Source of the DNA: Nitrospirota bacterium
GTDB lineage: Bacteria; Nitrospirota; Thermodesulfovibrionia; Thermodesulfovibrionales; JdFR-85
Reading direction: 5' to 3'
DNA length: 50,460 nucleotides
NCBI GenBank assembly: GCA_011321725.1
Contig: DROX01000255.1
Span: 1 to 50,460, forward strand
Shown here: in pieces, positions 8,559 through 18,285 of the stretch
Layout of the letters: every line of letters starts with the position of its first letter
Numbering within the stretch: position 1 is the stretch's first letter
The notes under the pieces: generated by a model
Seen by the model: only the letters and a program-made list of their open reading frames with translations
Database searches by the model: none
What the model was told of the DNA's origin: nothing
Program-made: the position numbers and the translations under genes

Positions 8559-9390
8559 ATCCCCTGCCAAGATAAACTGGTTTCTCCTTGTCACGGGAAA
8601 ACGTTCAGACGGATACCACAACATCTTCAGCCTTATGCAGAAAGTATCACTCTATGACACCCTTGTCTTTGAGACCTCAGAGGATAAAGAGATACACCTG
8701 GTCTCAGAGATGGGTATCCCTGAAGAGGACAACCTCGTCTACAGGGCTGCCACCTTCCTGAAGAAGGAGAGGGGATGCAGCATGGGGGCAAGGATTACAC
8801 TCCACAAGGAGATCCCCCTGGAGGCAGGCCTTGGCGGAGGAAGCAGTAATGCTGCCACTACACTTATTGGGTTAAACATGCTCTGGGAGCTAAATCTCCC
8901 TGTGGACACCCTGATCTCCATAGGGTCAAGAATCGGCTCTGATGTCGCCTTTTTTATCACAGAGGGTCCCTCATTAGTGGAGGGGATGGGTGAAAGGATC
9001 ACCCCCATCGGGATGGGCGGTGGGTTACCCCTTTATATTCTTATTGTTAAACCTCCCTTTGGTGTATCCACGGCAGAGGCATACAGGGGTCTCAGTTCAT
9101 ACAGCAGGGTTGACAGAAGCCTTGTTGAACTCTTTCTTGATGCCATTAAGAGGAAACGGTACAATCTTCTATCAGGGGTATTACGGAACGATCTTGAAGG
9201 GCCTGTGCTCCTGCGGTATCCTCAACTGAAGGAGATCAAAGACAGGCTCTCAGGTACAGGTGCCATTGGAACCCTCCTATCAGGCAGTGGGTCATCGCTC
9301 TTTGCAGTCTATGATGAAAGGGATGAGGCTGAAAGGGCCCTAAGACTTTTCAGGGAGAGTTTCTGGTGCAGGATTGTACAGCCTCTTTAG
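8542..9390 (+). CDS. ispE: 4-diphosphocytidyl-2-C-methyl-D-erythritol kinase IspE
   Basis: IspE is the ATP-dependent kinase of the MEP isoprenoid pathway, phosphorylating the 2-hydroxyl of CDP-methylerythritol. The 282-residue GHMP kinase begins with the family start SPAKINWFLLVTGKRSDGYH (KIN..L...RSDGYH). It has the ATP-binding glycine-rich loop PLEAGLGGGSSNAA and the C-terminal GTLLSGSGSSLFAVY. It overlaps the TPR gene by 17 bases without its own ribosome site, so translation is probably coupled. It is convergent with the HDOD gene, whose stop lies 2 bases away. Confidence 0.97.
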   Translation: MRLTLKSPAKINWFLLVTGKRSDGYHNIFSLMQKVSLYDTLVFETSEDKEIHLVSEMGIPEEDNLVYRAATFLKKERGCSMGARITLHKEIPLEAGLGGGSSNAATTLIGLNMLWELNLPVDTLISIGSRIGSDVAFFITEGPSLVEGMGERITPIGMGGGLPLYILIVKPPFGVSTAEAYRGLSSYSRVDRSLVELFLDAIKRKRYNLLSGVLRNDLEGPVLLRYPQLKEIKDRLSGTGAIGTLLSGSGSSLFAVYDERDEAERALRLFRESFWCRIVQPL

Positions 9391-9392
9391 TC

Positions 9393-10220
9393 TTACAGGG
9401 TCAGGAGGGCCTCCATCTCAGCAGCCTCTGCCATTGATATCTCTTTGATCCTTGAAAGCCTCACATCATCAAGGTTCAGCTCAAGCAGTACGGCATCAAG
9501 CTCATCAGACCAGTATCCATCATCCTCAAACCTGGGGAAAAACATCCTTGAAAGACCCTCTGAGAGTGAGACAACGGCAACTGTTTCCCTGAAATCCCTG
9601 CAAAGGGAAGGACTATGGTGAAATCTAACAGTGGCAATAATCTCCTCATTCAGCCTTGCCGAACTCAGATAGCTGTATCCGGCCTCGGTATGATCAATAT
9701 CAAAAAAGGCCTTCTCCGTTGCCAGGATGTCTTCATTATAGATAAGTTGCAGATAACTTTCAGAATCAATGCTCAGAAAGACAACCCTGCCGATATCATG
9801 CAAAAGCCCCGAGACAAATGTTACAGCCCTGTCAACATTGGATATCTGGTCAGCAATGTTTGCCGCAATAATGGCCACCTCACAGGAGTGTTTCCAGAGG
9901 TTGCTGACTATGCTGCGTTTTGTCTTGTCAAGAAGTTTGAATGTGGTCGCACCAAGACATATGCCCTTGACGAGATCGTACCCGAGGAACATCACAGCCT
10001 GTTCAATGGATATTATCCTGCCGGAGTGTCCAAAATAGGGGGAGTTGGCCACCCTGAGTATCCTCTCTGTTATTGCCTGGTCATACTTTATGATTTCCGC
10101 GATATCGCAAAAGGTTGAATCCTCATCCTGAAGTACATCGTAGAGACGTTTCAGGATCACCGGCAGAGTCGGTAATGCCTTCAGTTTCTTGATCTTACTC
10201 ATTGAAACCAAGTTGTTCAT
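9393..10220 (-). CDS. HDOD domain protein
   Basis: A 275-residue single HDOD-domain protein (KALPTLPVILKRLYDVL, ITERILRVANSPYFG, SGLLHDIGRVVFL). HDOD domains are related to HD phosphohydrolases but usually lack catalysis and act in signalling. An HD pair (LLHDIG) is kept here, but the full HD-GYP set is not. The ATG at 10220 has AAGGA upstream; an internal ATG at 10202 is possible. It overlaps the cheW 3' end by 26 bases and is the last gene of the MCP-cheW-HDOD set, suggesting a chemosensory output or adaptor role. Confidence 0.85.
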   Translation of the reverse strand: MNNLVSMSKIKKLKALPTLPVILKRLYDVLQDEDSTFCDIAEIIKYDQAITERILRVANSPYFGHSGRIISIEQAVMFLGYDLVKGICLGATTFKLLDKTKRSIVSNLWKHSCEVAIIAANIADQISNVDRAVTFVSGLLHDIGRVVFLSIDSESYLQLIYNEDILATEKAFFDIDHTEAGYSYLSSARLNEEIIATVRFHHSPSLCRDFRETVAVVSLSEGLSRMFFPRFEDDGYWSDELDAVLLELNLDDVRLSRIKEISMAEAAEMEALLTL

Positions 10221-10683
10221 CTATATCACTGTCCTTGAAAAGCCTCTCAAGATCAAGCAATATTATCAGTCTGTCATCAAGCTTTCCGATCCCCTTGATA
10301 TATTTTGAGTTTATCCCGCCTGTGATTGCCGGTGCAGGCACCACAGTATCAGAGGAGATCCTGAGGACCTCTGACACAGCATCAACAATCATACCGATGG
10401 TCCTGCCCTTTATATCCATAACCATGATCCTTGTGTCCCTGCCTATCTCTGTATCTACAAGGCCGAACCTCTTCCTCAGATTTATTACCGGAATCACCCT
10501 GCCTCTCAGGTTGATCACACCCTCAACATAGTGTGGCGCATTTGGCACCCTTGTAATCTCTACCATCCTGTTTATCTCCTCCACATTCAGGATGTTGACA
10601 CCGAACTCCTCATCTCCAAGACGAAAGGTAACAAGCTGCAACAGCTCGTCACTGCCCTTTTTTTCCTCTACGACAGCCTCCAT
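10195..10683 (-). CDS. cheW: Chemotaxis coupling protein CheW
   Basis: CheW couples methyl-accepting proteins to CheA. The 162-residue protein has the standard fold signature LVTFRLGDEEFGVNILNVEEI, then VEGVINLRGRVIPVINLRKRFG, and GMIVDAVSEVLRI. The start is supported by AAGGAGG eight bases upstream. It lies between the MCP gene (83-base gap) and the HDOD gene (overlap). No cheA, cheR, cheB or cheY is in the window, so the array's kinase must be encoded elsewhere. Confidence 0.95.
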   Translation of the reverse strand: MEAVVEEKKGSDELLQLVTFRLGDEEFGVNILNVEEINRMVEITRVPNAPHYVEGVINLRGRVIPVINLRKRFGLVDTEIGRDTRIMVMDIKGRTIGMIVDAVSEVLRISSDTVVPAPAITGGINSKYIKGIGKLDDRLIILLDLERLFKDSDIDEQLGFNE

Positions 10684-10766
10684 ATCAATACCTCCTTGGA
10701 TAGAATCTGATATTGTGACGGTATCCTATTAGATATATCGTCCATTTTTGAGATTTCTTTAATCTT

Positions 10767-12494
<1,728 letters not shown>

Positions 12495-12741
12495 CTAAAG
12501 ATGTAATTAATATATTCACTAAACCCACAACTTTATATTTCCTCTATCGTCCATAATCTGAAAAACTTTAGGGCGTTTGATAAATTATCCTCTCTTCGTA
12601 ATAAGGGATATGCTGATATGGAACTTGCTCAAGAGAGGCCTTATTATCTGTTTTGTGATGAGCACAAATAAAGAAAGATATTAAGGGTCAGCTGAAAGAA
12701 GGAATCATTTCATAAGAAATCTGGACGAAGGGGTTGGATGA

Positions 12742-12768
12742 ATCCGTCGGCCAGAACGGCCGACGGAT
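12742..12768. repeat. GC-rich perfect hairpin downstream of the FKBP gene
   Basis: Arms ATCCGTCGGCC and GGCCGACGGAT (11 bp) flank the loop AGAAC. It lies 13 bases after the FKBP stop on the minus strand, so it may end that transcript, but no T-run follows; it may equally be a dispersed palindromic repeat. The rest of the 12486-12780 gap shows nothing recognisable. Confidence 0.5.
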
Positions 12769-12780
12769 ATGGGTTCAGTC

Positions 12781-13209
12781 CTACACTATCTCCACCAATT
12801 TGATCTCAAAGATCAGGTCTTTACCTGCAAGTGGATGGTTTGCGTCAAGCGTTACTGTATCCTCTGTTACATCTGTGACAAGCACATTTGTTACCATCCC
12901 GTTTGGCGTCCTTACCTGTAACTCCTGACCGGTAACAGGGTCAATATCAGGAGGGATCTGTTCTCTGCTTATGGTAATAACAAGTTCTTCTCTTCTTGGA
13001 CCATATGCATCATCAGAAGATATCTGAACTGTTTTTGTCTCTCCCACATCCATCCCCAGCACTGCATCTTCAAAGCCCGGGATAAGCATCCCGCTCCCGA
13101 TGGTAAATTCCAGAGGGTCTCTTTCAAGGGATGAGTCAAAGACAGTGCCATCCTCAAGAAAGCCACTATAGTGGACCCTCACCGTGTCTCCTTCCTTTGC
13201 CTTGGCCAT
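12781..13209 (-). CDS. slyD: FKBP-type peptidyl-prolyl isomerase, SlyD-like
   Basis: A 142-residue prolyl isomerase/chaperone. KEGDTVRVHYSGFLEDGTVFDSS and FTIGSGMLIPGFEDAVLGM are the FKBP core, and the inserted region from AYGPRREELV to about TPNGMVTNVLV is the insert-in-flap chaperone domain of the SlyD type, before the closing DANHPLAGKDLIFEI. The His-rich metal-binding tail of Escherichia coli SlyD, which serves nickel insertion into hydrogenase, is absent. The start is supported by GGAG seven bases upstream. It is a single gene, cytoplasmic by sequence (no signal peptide). Confidence 0.92.
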   Translation of the reverse strand: MAKAKEGDTVRVHYSGFLEDGTVFDSSLERDPLEFTIGSGMLIPGFEDAVLGMDVGETKTVQISSDDAYGPRREELVITISREQIPPDIDPVTGQELQVRTPNGMVTNVLVTDVTEDTVTLDANHPLAGKDLIFEIKLVEIV

Positions 13210-13256
13210 TTCTTTCTCCTTTCAAAAATAATTAACCCTCTGAGGGCCTCTTTAAG

Positions 13257-13275
13257 GATACCATAAAATGGTATC
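13257..13275. terminator. Hairpin downstream of the metallophosphoesterase gene
   Basis: GATACCAT and ATGGTATC (8 bp) flank an AAA loop, 15 bases after the stop on the minus strand. The T-run is lacking, so termination is only possible. Confidence 0.35.
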
Positions 13276-13289
13276 ATCAAACAACAAGC

Positions 13290-14027
13290 TCACATCCCCT
13301 TTTCAAGCCTTTCTATCAAGAACTCGGGCAGCCCGGCACGCCTCATCTTCTCCTGGGTAGAGCTGATATCATAGCCTACCCTGACAATCCTGGCCGACTC
13401 ATCTGTGATAATCCCGTATGCAGCTTTCGGATTCCCGTCCCTTGGCTGTCCGACACTGCCGACATTGATAATGTATCTGCAGGAGTCCTTGAGTGCTATC
13501 TCGTCACGATGTATCACGATCTCACCTGAAGGGAGCCTCTCAATGATGAAGGGAACATGGCTGTGACCGATAAGGCAGATGCGCTCCTTGAAATACTGAA
13601 AATTCACCTCTGCATCATAAAGGGTGAGGATGTAGTTCCATGCATCAGGTTGCCTTGGTGAGGCATGCACAAGGAAGAGGCTTTCCGAATCCATGACCTT
13701 TACTATACTTAATGACTGAAGAAACTCCAGATCCTCATCTGATAATTGATCTCTCGTCCATTCAATGGCAATACGGGCATTATAGTTGAAATAATCAGTG
13801 GGTGTATAACCAATCACAGCCCAGTCATGGTTTCCTGCAACAGAGTGGAGACACCTCTTTTTCACCAGGTTGATACACTCCCCTGGGTCAGGGCCATATC
13901 CCACTACATCCCCCAGGAAGAGGATCCTTTCAATATCCCTTCTGTCAATATCCTCCAGAACGGCGCGGAGGGCCTCAAGATTGGAATGGATATCCGAGAT
14001 CACAGCATATTGAAACACCCCTCCCAT
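13290..14027 (-). CDS. Metallophosphoesterase (YfcE/MJ0936-like)
   Basis: A 245-residue calcineurin-like phosphoesterase with all metal-binding motifs: ISDIHSN (D-x-H), LGDVVGYGPDP (GD), AGNHDW (GNHD), LVHASP (H) and GHSHVPF (GH-x-H). This small class includes phosphodiesterases and bis(5'-nucleosyl)-tetraphosphatase-like proteins; the true substrate is not evident. There is no signal peptide, so it is cytoplasmic. The start is uncertain: the track ATG lacks a ribosome site, and GGGAGGGG just inside could serve a later start. It is followed by a small palindrome and preceded by the universal stress protein gene 67 bases away. Confidence 0.85.
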   Translation of the reverse strand: MGGVFQYAVISDIHSNLEALRAVLEDIDRRDIERILFLGDVVGYGPDPGECINLVKKRCLHSVAGNHDWAVIGYTPTDYFNYNARIAIEWTRDQLSDEDLEFLQSLSIVKVMDSESLFLVHASPRQPDAWNYILTLYDAEVNFQYFKERICLIGHSHVPFIIERLPSGEIVIHRDEIALKDSCRYIINVGSVGQPRDGNPKAAYGIITDESARIVRVGYDISSTQEKMRRAGLPEFLIERLEKGM

Positions 14028-14094
14028 AAGGAAATTTTACTATATATGAAGGATATTGTAAAGCAGGATAAGACCCCCTGTCCAGTCCGGAAAA

Positions 14095-14955
14095 TCAGGA
14101 GCTTAGCATCTTCTTCTTGATAACAAGAATGGGACTGCTTATCTTTTTCATTACACTATTGGCTACACTGCCCATAAGCAGTCTGCTCAGCCCTGTTCTG
14201 CCCTCGCTCCCGAGGATTACAATCCCTGGATTGACATCCCTGCAGACCTGGACCAATGTATCGCTTATTGAGCCCTCCTTTACAAGCCCTGTACACCTGA
14301 TGCCCATATCCTTTGCCCCTTTAACAATACGCTGAACATTCTCCCTTGCCCTGACAAAGAAGCTCTCCAGAAGCTCTGGTGCATGTATCTGCAATACCTC
14401 ATTAAAGTCCACCACAGTCAATACATACAAAGTGCCACCGAATCTTTTGGTCAGTAATAGTGCATCCTCCTCTGCACCTTTGTTCTTCTCGGAACCATCT
14501 GTGGCAAGCAACAGCCTTTCAAAGGGTCCCGGAAGAAATGTATCGGTGACTACAAGACAGTTACCACTGCAAAACCCTATTATTTCTCCTGTTATGTGGA
14601 TAACGCCGCTCTTCAGTCCCTTTGAAAGCACAACAAGATCAGGCCTGAGTGAATCAATAGACCTTTTTATCTCATCAAGGGGGATGCCGATCTTTACAAT
14701 AACATCCTCACATCTGAGTCTGGTATGGCTGATTTCAGCACAGATTGTCTCCCTTGTTTCTTCTATGAAATCACTCTTCACTGCCTGGGCAACCTTGCCA
14801 ATAACACCGATGGTCCTGGTTGTATCCCTTACAGCAGACTCATCAATCATGCTGAGAACCCTTATATGTGCCCCGATCATATCTGCCCAGAATTCGGCTG
14901 CACTCAGCAGGTCCTTTCTCATGCGTGCATCATCTATGACCAGTATCTCTTTCAT
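14095..14955 (-). CDS. Tandem-domain universal stress protein
   Basis: A 286-residue protein of two Usp domains. The first (MKEILVIDDARM to about residue 140) is degenerate in its nucleotide motif (FCSGNCLVVTD). The second (about 145-285) has the ATP-binding pattern G-x2-G-x9-GS in GSEGRTGLSRLLMGSVANSV and ends in SSPILVIKKK. Usp proteins bind ATP and modulate stress physiology. It lies beyond the strong terminator that ends the TSUP operon, so it probably has its own promoter; TATGAT lies shortly after the terminator T-run. GGGAG directly abuts the ATG, which is unusually close. Confidence 0.9.
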   Translation of the reverse strand: MKEILVIDDARMRKDLLSAAEFWADMIGAHIRVLSMIDESAVRDTTRTIGVIGKVAQAVKSDFIEETRETICAEISHTRLRCEDVIVKIGIPLDEIKRSIDSLRPDLVVLSKGLKSGVIHITGEIIGFCSGNCLVVTDTFLPGPFERLLLATDGSEKNKGAEEDALLLTKRFGGTLYVLTVVDFNEVLQIHAPELLESFFVRARENVQRIVKGAKDMGIRCTGLVKEGSISDTLVQVCRDVNPGIVILGSEGRTGLSRLLMGSVANSVMKKISSPILVIKKKMLSS

Positions 14956-14984
14956 CTCCCTGGACTGACGACTTTATTTTATCA

Positions 14985-15020
14985 TAAAAAAAGAGGCATG
15001 CAGAAATCATCTGCATGCCT
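14985..15020 (-). terminator. Rho-independent terminator of the TSUP operon
   Basis: On the minus strand the arms AGGCATGCAGA and TCTGCATGCCT (11 bp, five-base loop) are followed by CTTTTTTTAT. This is the clearest intrinsic terminator in the window, 41 bases after the TSUP stop. Confidence 0.9.
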
Positions 15021-15061
15021 TCAGACTGGGGGGCGAAAGATACCGAGAAAGGAGGTGTTTA

Positions 15062-15847
15062 TCACTTCGCAAGTATCTTGTACCAGATCTCAACACTTGT
15101 AAAAATAATGACCAGCATCAGGGAGTACCTCAGGACAAGTGCCGGCGTCTTCTTGCTCACCATACTGCCAAGCTGTGCAGAGGGAATTGAGCTGATAATC
15201 AGGGCAAGTGCAAGTAGCCAGTCAACCTGACCTGTGGCCATCTTACCAATGGCACCCATCACCGCGCCTATAAAGACTATACCAAGGCTCGTTCCAATGG
15301 TAACCCTGATGGGGATTTTCAGGATGTAGATCATTACGGGTATCAGGATAAATCCACCTCCTGCACCAACCATACCTGCCAGTGAACCGATTATGAAACC
15401 CAGGATGATCGCAAGTATCCTGTTGAACTCTATGCTGTCAGGATCGGTTATATTTTCAGCATCCTCTGTCCTTGGGGGAATGAACATCATCACGGCTGCG
15501 ATCACGGCAATCACACCAAAGGCAACCATGAGAAGTTCGTTACTCATGTATTTTGAGATGGTAGAACCGAATCCAGAGCCGATGGCCATTGCCACACCAA
15601 GGGAGAGCATCAGCTTCATGCTTACAAATCTGTTCTTCCTGTGTCTGATTACACCTGAAAACGATGCAAACACAACCTGTATCATTGAAAGCCCTGCAAC
15701 GGCCTTCATGCTGAGCGCACCAACCCCGAGAAGCTTTGGCACCATCAGCATGAGGGGGATCATAATTATGGCGCCCCCGAGCCCAAGGAGCCCTGAAAGG
15801 AATCCACCAAACAGCCCAAGAATCAACAGTACAATAAACATAGCCAT
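15062..15847 (-). CDS. TauE/SafE (TSUP) family anion exporter
   Basis: A 261-residue inner-membrane protein with about eight hydrophobic helices, starting ILGLFGGFLSGLLGLGGAIIMIPL and with the second family repeat AGMVGAGGGFILIPVMIYIL. TSUP members (PF01925) carry sulfite, sulfoacetate, thiosulfate or related organic and inorganic anions; the substrate here is inferred only from the family. AAGGAGG precedes the ATG. It is the last gene of a three-gene unit (Usp-like, 63-residue protein, TSUP) that begins with a sigma-54-like promoter and ends at a strong terminator. The NtrC-type regulator just upstream is the likely activator. Confidence 0.9.
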   Translation of the reverse strand: MAMFIVLLILGLFGGFLSGLLGLGGAIIMIPLMLMVPKLLGVGALSMKAVAGLSMIQVVFASFSGVIRHRKNRFVSMKLMLSLGVAMAIGSGFGSTISKYMSNELLMVAFGVIAVIAAVMMFIPPRTEDAENITDPDSIEFNRILAIILGFIIGSLAGMVGAGGGFILIPVMIYILKIPIRVTIGTSLGIVFIGAVMGAIGKMATGQVDWLLALALIISSIPSAQLGSMVSKKTPALVLRYSLMLVIIFTSVEIWYKILAK

Positions 15848-15859
15848 TTTATCGCCTCC

Positions 15860-16051
15860 TTATTTGCCTTCCACGGGATTTGTAGTTAGATGCATCATCT
15901 CCTGCCTCTTCTTTGAGAGGTCTTTATGTTCCAGGCCTTCCTCTGACTCCCTGATTATCTGCAGTGCCAGCTCATAGTCGCCATGCTGCGCCACTGCAGC
16001 TGCCGCCATCTCATCCTCAAACCTTTTTATTATTCTTCTTAAAAATCTCAT
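15860..16051 (-). CDS. Small protein with the EDEM-AAA-AQHGD module
   Basis: A 63-residue hydrophilic, probably helical protein that I cannot assign to a named family. The segment RFEDEMAAAAVAQHGDYELA is closely matched inside the neighbouring 160-residue Usp-like protein (RLEDEMSAAAMAQHGDLGTA), followed in both by Q-I and later by D-x-S-x-K. It is therefore a stand-alone form of a module of about 40 residues. A perfect AAAGGAGG lies seven bases before the ATG. It sits 12 bases before the TSUP gene and 26 bases after the Usp-like gene, so it is surely co-transcribed. A role as adaptor or regulator of the transporter is an inference. Confidence 0.8.
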   Translation of the reverse strand: MRFLRRIIKRFEDEMAAAAVAQHGDYELALQIIRESEEGLEHKDLSKKRQEMMHLTTNPVEGK

Positions 16052-16077
16052 CTCTATCCTCCTTTAAAAGTGGTTTC

Positions 16078-16560
16078 TCAGACCCTTGCCGGTCTGGACA
16101 TTGTTACAACCGGTCTTGATATCTTCCTTCTCAGTTTCTTGAAGCTCAGCTTCCTGTCACTGTCCATCAGTGAAGGACTGAGGATCACGATCTCAAGGGT
16201 TGGATTGTTCTGGAGAATCTTCTCAATGGCTGAAATAACCTCATCAGTGCTCCAGCTGTGTTCTGTCACGAGACCGCCTCCCTTTGACATGGACTGAAGT
16301 ACCCTCACCTTCTGGCTGGCATCCTTTTTTATCCTTTCATCTCTCTCTGAAAGGATCTGCCTTGCAGTGCCAAGATCACCATGCTGTGCCATTGCCGCAG
16401 CTGACATCTCATCCTCAAGCCTCCCGAGCCCCTCCCTGTTATAATGGAAGAGGACAAACACACCACCTTCAGATATCCTTGCCAGCTCTGCTGCATAGCT
16501 GAAGCCTTCACCGAAGTCAGCTGATTCACCCTTTGTTACAAAGAGCACCCTGCTTTTCAC
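16078..16560 (-). CDS. Universal-stress-like protein with embedded AQHGD module
   Basis: A 160-residue cytoplasmic protein. The N-terminus (KSRVLFVTKGESADFGEGFSYA) and C-terminus (LEIVILSPSLMDSD, SRPVVTMSRP) resemble the alpha/beta strands of a Usp-type fold, but the G-x2-G-x9-G(S/T) ATP motif is absent. Between them sits EDEMSAAAMAQHGD, shared with the adjacent 63-residue protein. The start is GTG, supported by AAAGGAGG upstream. A sigma-54-like promoter lies about 62 bases before it. It is the first gene of the TSUP operon. The exact function is unknown; nucleotide-free Usp-type regulators are one possibility. Confidence 0.8.
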   Translation of the reverse strand: MKSRVLFVTKGESADFGEGFSYAAELARISEGGVFVLFHYNREGLGRLEDEMSAAAMAQHGDLGTARQILSERDERIKKDASQKVRVLQSMSKGGGLVTEHSWSTDEVISAIEKILQNNPTLEIVILSPSLMDSDRKLSFKKLRRKISRPVVTMSRPARV

Positions 16561-16621
16561 TGTCTCACCTCCTTTATTTATCTGAATTTCCTCTTTCCCT
16601 TACCCGTTCGCTTTTATATAT

Positions 16622-16637
16622 CTCAATATACGTGCCA
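16622..16637 (-). promoter_or_regulatory. Sigma-54-type promoter for the Usp-like/63-aa/TSUP operon
   Basis: On the minus strand TGGCAC-GTATA-TTGAG matches the -24/-12 consensus TGGCAC-N5-TTGCW except for A in place of the -12 C. It is correctly oriented, about 60 bases before the GTG start, and the gene immediately upstream encodes an NtrC-family activator with the GAFTGA sigma-54 contact loop. Confidence 0.6.
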
Positions 16638-16911
16638 GGATATAACTATTTGATTTTCAAAGGTTTTTAATATCCAAGAATACGGATGAGTGTTTCAGAT
16701 TTGAACGCACCTGAACAGCTGGACATGAATAGGGATGAAAAGGGGATTACAGGAAGGTATTGAGGCAGAACAGCCCCTGCAGTGCATGCTTTTCATTGAA
16801 TAAAGCGCTAAGGTGGCTTGCGGTGACAAGGATAGTGAGAGTCATCCTGGTCAGAGAAGAGAAAACTTATGCTCTCAGGCAAGGAGAGGGAAAAGGATGT
16901 GCTGGAAAGGC

Positions 16912-16944
16912 GTTGAGGGGCTTTGAAGGACAAAGCCCCTCAAC
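16912..16944 (-). terminator. Long perfect hairpin after the NtrC-type regulator gene
   Basis: Arms GTTGAGGGGCTTTG and CAAAGCCCCTCAAC (14 bp) with loop AAGGA lie 6 bases after the regulator stop. It is well placed to terminate the kinase-regulator transcript before the sigma-54 promoter, although no long T-run follows. Confidence 0.6.
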
Positions 16945-16950
16945 TTTAAA

Positions 16951-18285
16951 TTACTCCTCTTTCAGTATCCTCCACAGGCTGGTCCTTGAGATACCAAGCA
17001 TCTCTGCAGCCTTTGTCCTGTTACCATCAACAAGCTCAAGCACCTTCTGGGCGTACTCCCTTGTAAGCTCATCTACGGTTTTTATGGTCTCAGGAGAGAC
17101 TGTTTCAATTTTGAACAGCTGCATGCTCACGGGCAACGATTCGGGTCTGATATACGGGGTCTTTTCCAGAATCACTGCCCTTTCAATGATATTCTCCAGC
17201 TCTCTTACATTACCAGGATAGCTATAGGACTTGAGTATCTCCATGGCCTCTCTTGTGAAGCCCTTGATATTCCTGTTGGCTGACCTTGCATGCTTCTGGA
17301 GGAAATATCTGCTCAGCGGAGGTATATCCTCCCTCCGTTCCCTGAGCGGTGGGATGTATATCTCCATCACATTAAGACGGTAATAGAGGTCCTTCCTGAA
17401 CCTGCCCTTTTCAATCAGATCCCTGAGATTCTGATTGGTGGCAGCAATGAATCTTACATCCACCTTTATTGGCCTTGTTCCACCCACCCTGAAGAACTCC
17501 TTGTCTTCAATTACCTTCAGGAGTTTGGCCTGCAGCACAGGTGGCATCTCGGCTATCTCATCAAGAAAAAGGGTACCCCTATGGGCAATCTCTATAAGGC
17601 CCTTCTTGGTGGTAACAGCACCTGTGAAGGCACCCTTCTCATGACCAAAAAGCTCGCTTGCAAGGAGTTGCTCCGTAAATATGGCACAGTTGATTGCAAG
17701 AAAGGGTTCATTTCTTCGCATGCCGGTGTAATGGATCAGTTTTGCCACAAGCCCCTTCCCTGTCCCACTCTCACCTGTGATTATCACGTTACAGTCAGAC
17801 TGGGAGATGCTCTTTATAATATCAACAATCTGGAGCATCTTCTTACTGCGAGCGATAAATGTGGGCAGGTCCCTGTCTATTCCAAGGGATGTCCTGAGTG
17901 CTATGTTCTGGTTCTCAAGGCTTTTTTTTTCAAAAATCTTTCTTATCTTCAGGATCAGCTCATCAAGATTGAAGGGCTTTGTTATGTAATCAAAGGCACC
18001 CCTCTTCATGGCCTCCACAGCAGAGTCAATACTGCCAAAACCCGTAATGATTATCACCTCTGTCTCTGGCCATTCATCCTTAATCCGTTCAAGCAGCGTT
18101 ATTCCATCCATTCCAGGCATCTTGATGTCTGTTATCACCACATCAAAATGCTCCTCCTTGAGTCTTTCCATGGCTGCAGCACCATCAGCAACGCCTGATA
18201 CAGTATACCCTTCTTTTTCAAGGGCATAAATCAGGTGCTTGAGCGTGATCTGTTCATCCTCTGCTATTAGTATCTTAAGGCTCAT
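16951..18285 (-). CDS. NtrC-family sigma-54-dependent response regulator (left system)
   Basis: A 444-residue transcription activator. The receiver domain carries the phospho-acceptor Asp in VVITDIKMPGMDG. The AAA+ domain has Walker A GESGTGKG, the sigma-54 contact loop GHEKGAFTGA, and Walker B-type LFLDEIAEMP. The C-terminal Fis-type helix-turn-helix is TKAAEMLGISRTSLWRIL. Its ATG overlaps the stop of the kinase gene upstream (ATGA), so they form one unit. The next operon downstream (Usp-like, 63-aa, TSUP) has a sigma-54-like promoter, making it the probable target. Confidence 0.96.
   Translation of the reverse strand: MSLKILIAEDEQITLKHLIYALEKEGYTVSGVADGAAAMERLKEEHFDVVITDIKMPGMDGITLLERIKDEWPETEVIIITGFGSIDSAVEAMKRGAFDYITKPFNLDELILKIRKIFEKKSLENQNIALRTSLGIDRDLPTFIARSKKMLQIVDIIKSISQSDCNVIITGESGTGKGLVAKLIHYTGMRRNEPFLAINCAIFTEQLLASELFGHEKGAFTGAVTTKKGLIEIAHRGTLFLDEIAEMPPVLQAKLLKVIEDKEFFRVGGTRPIKVDVRFIAATNQNLRDLIEKGRFRKDLYYRLNVMEIYIPPLRERREDIPPLSRYFLQKHARSANRNIKGFTREAMEILKSYSYPGNVRELENIIERAVILEKTPYIRPESLPVSMQLFKIETVSPETIKTVDELTREYAQKVLELVDGNRTKAAEMLGISRTSLWRILKEE

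Larger units (their letters stand above)
16561..16950. other. Gene-free region holding a terminator-like hairpin and a sigma-54-like promoter
   Basis: The 390-base gap between the regulator stop and the Usp-like start holds the 14-bp hairpin (16912-16944) and the promoter (16622-16637). The plus-strand ORF here (16760-17221) runs into the antisense of the regulator and has no coding character. Confidence 0.7.

Noticed and set aside
12781-13209. SlyD as a nickel donor for the hydrogenase genes at the window start
   Set aside because: The His-rich metal-binding C-terminus needed for that role is missing.
16760-17221. 153-residue plus-strand ORF crossing the 3' end of the regulator
   Set aside because: Half lies in the intergenic hairpin region and half is antisense; composition is not protein-like.
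17290-18198. 302-residue plus-strand ORF opposite the left NtrC-type regulator
   Set aside because: Antisense shadow of a clear regulator gene with all expected motifs.
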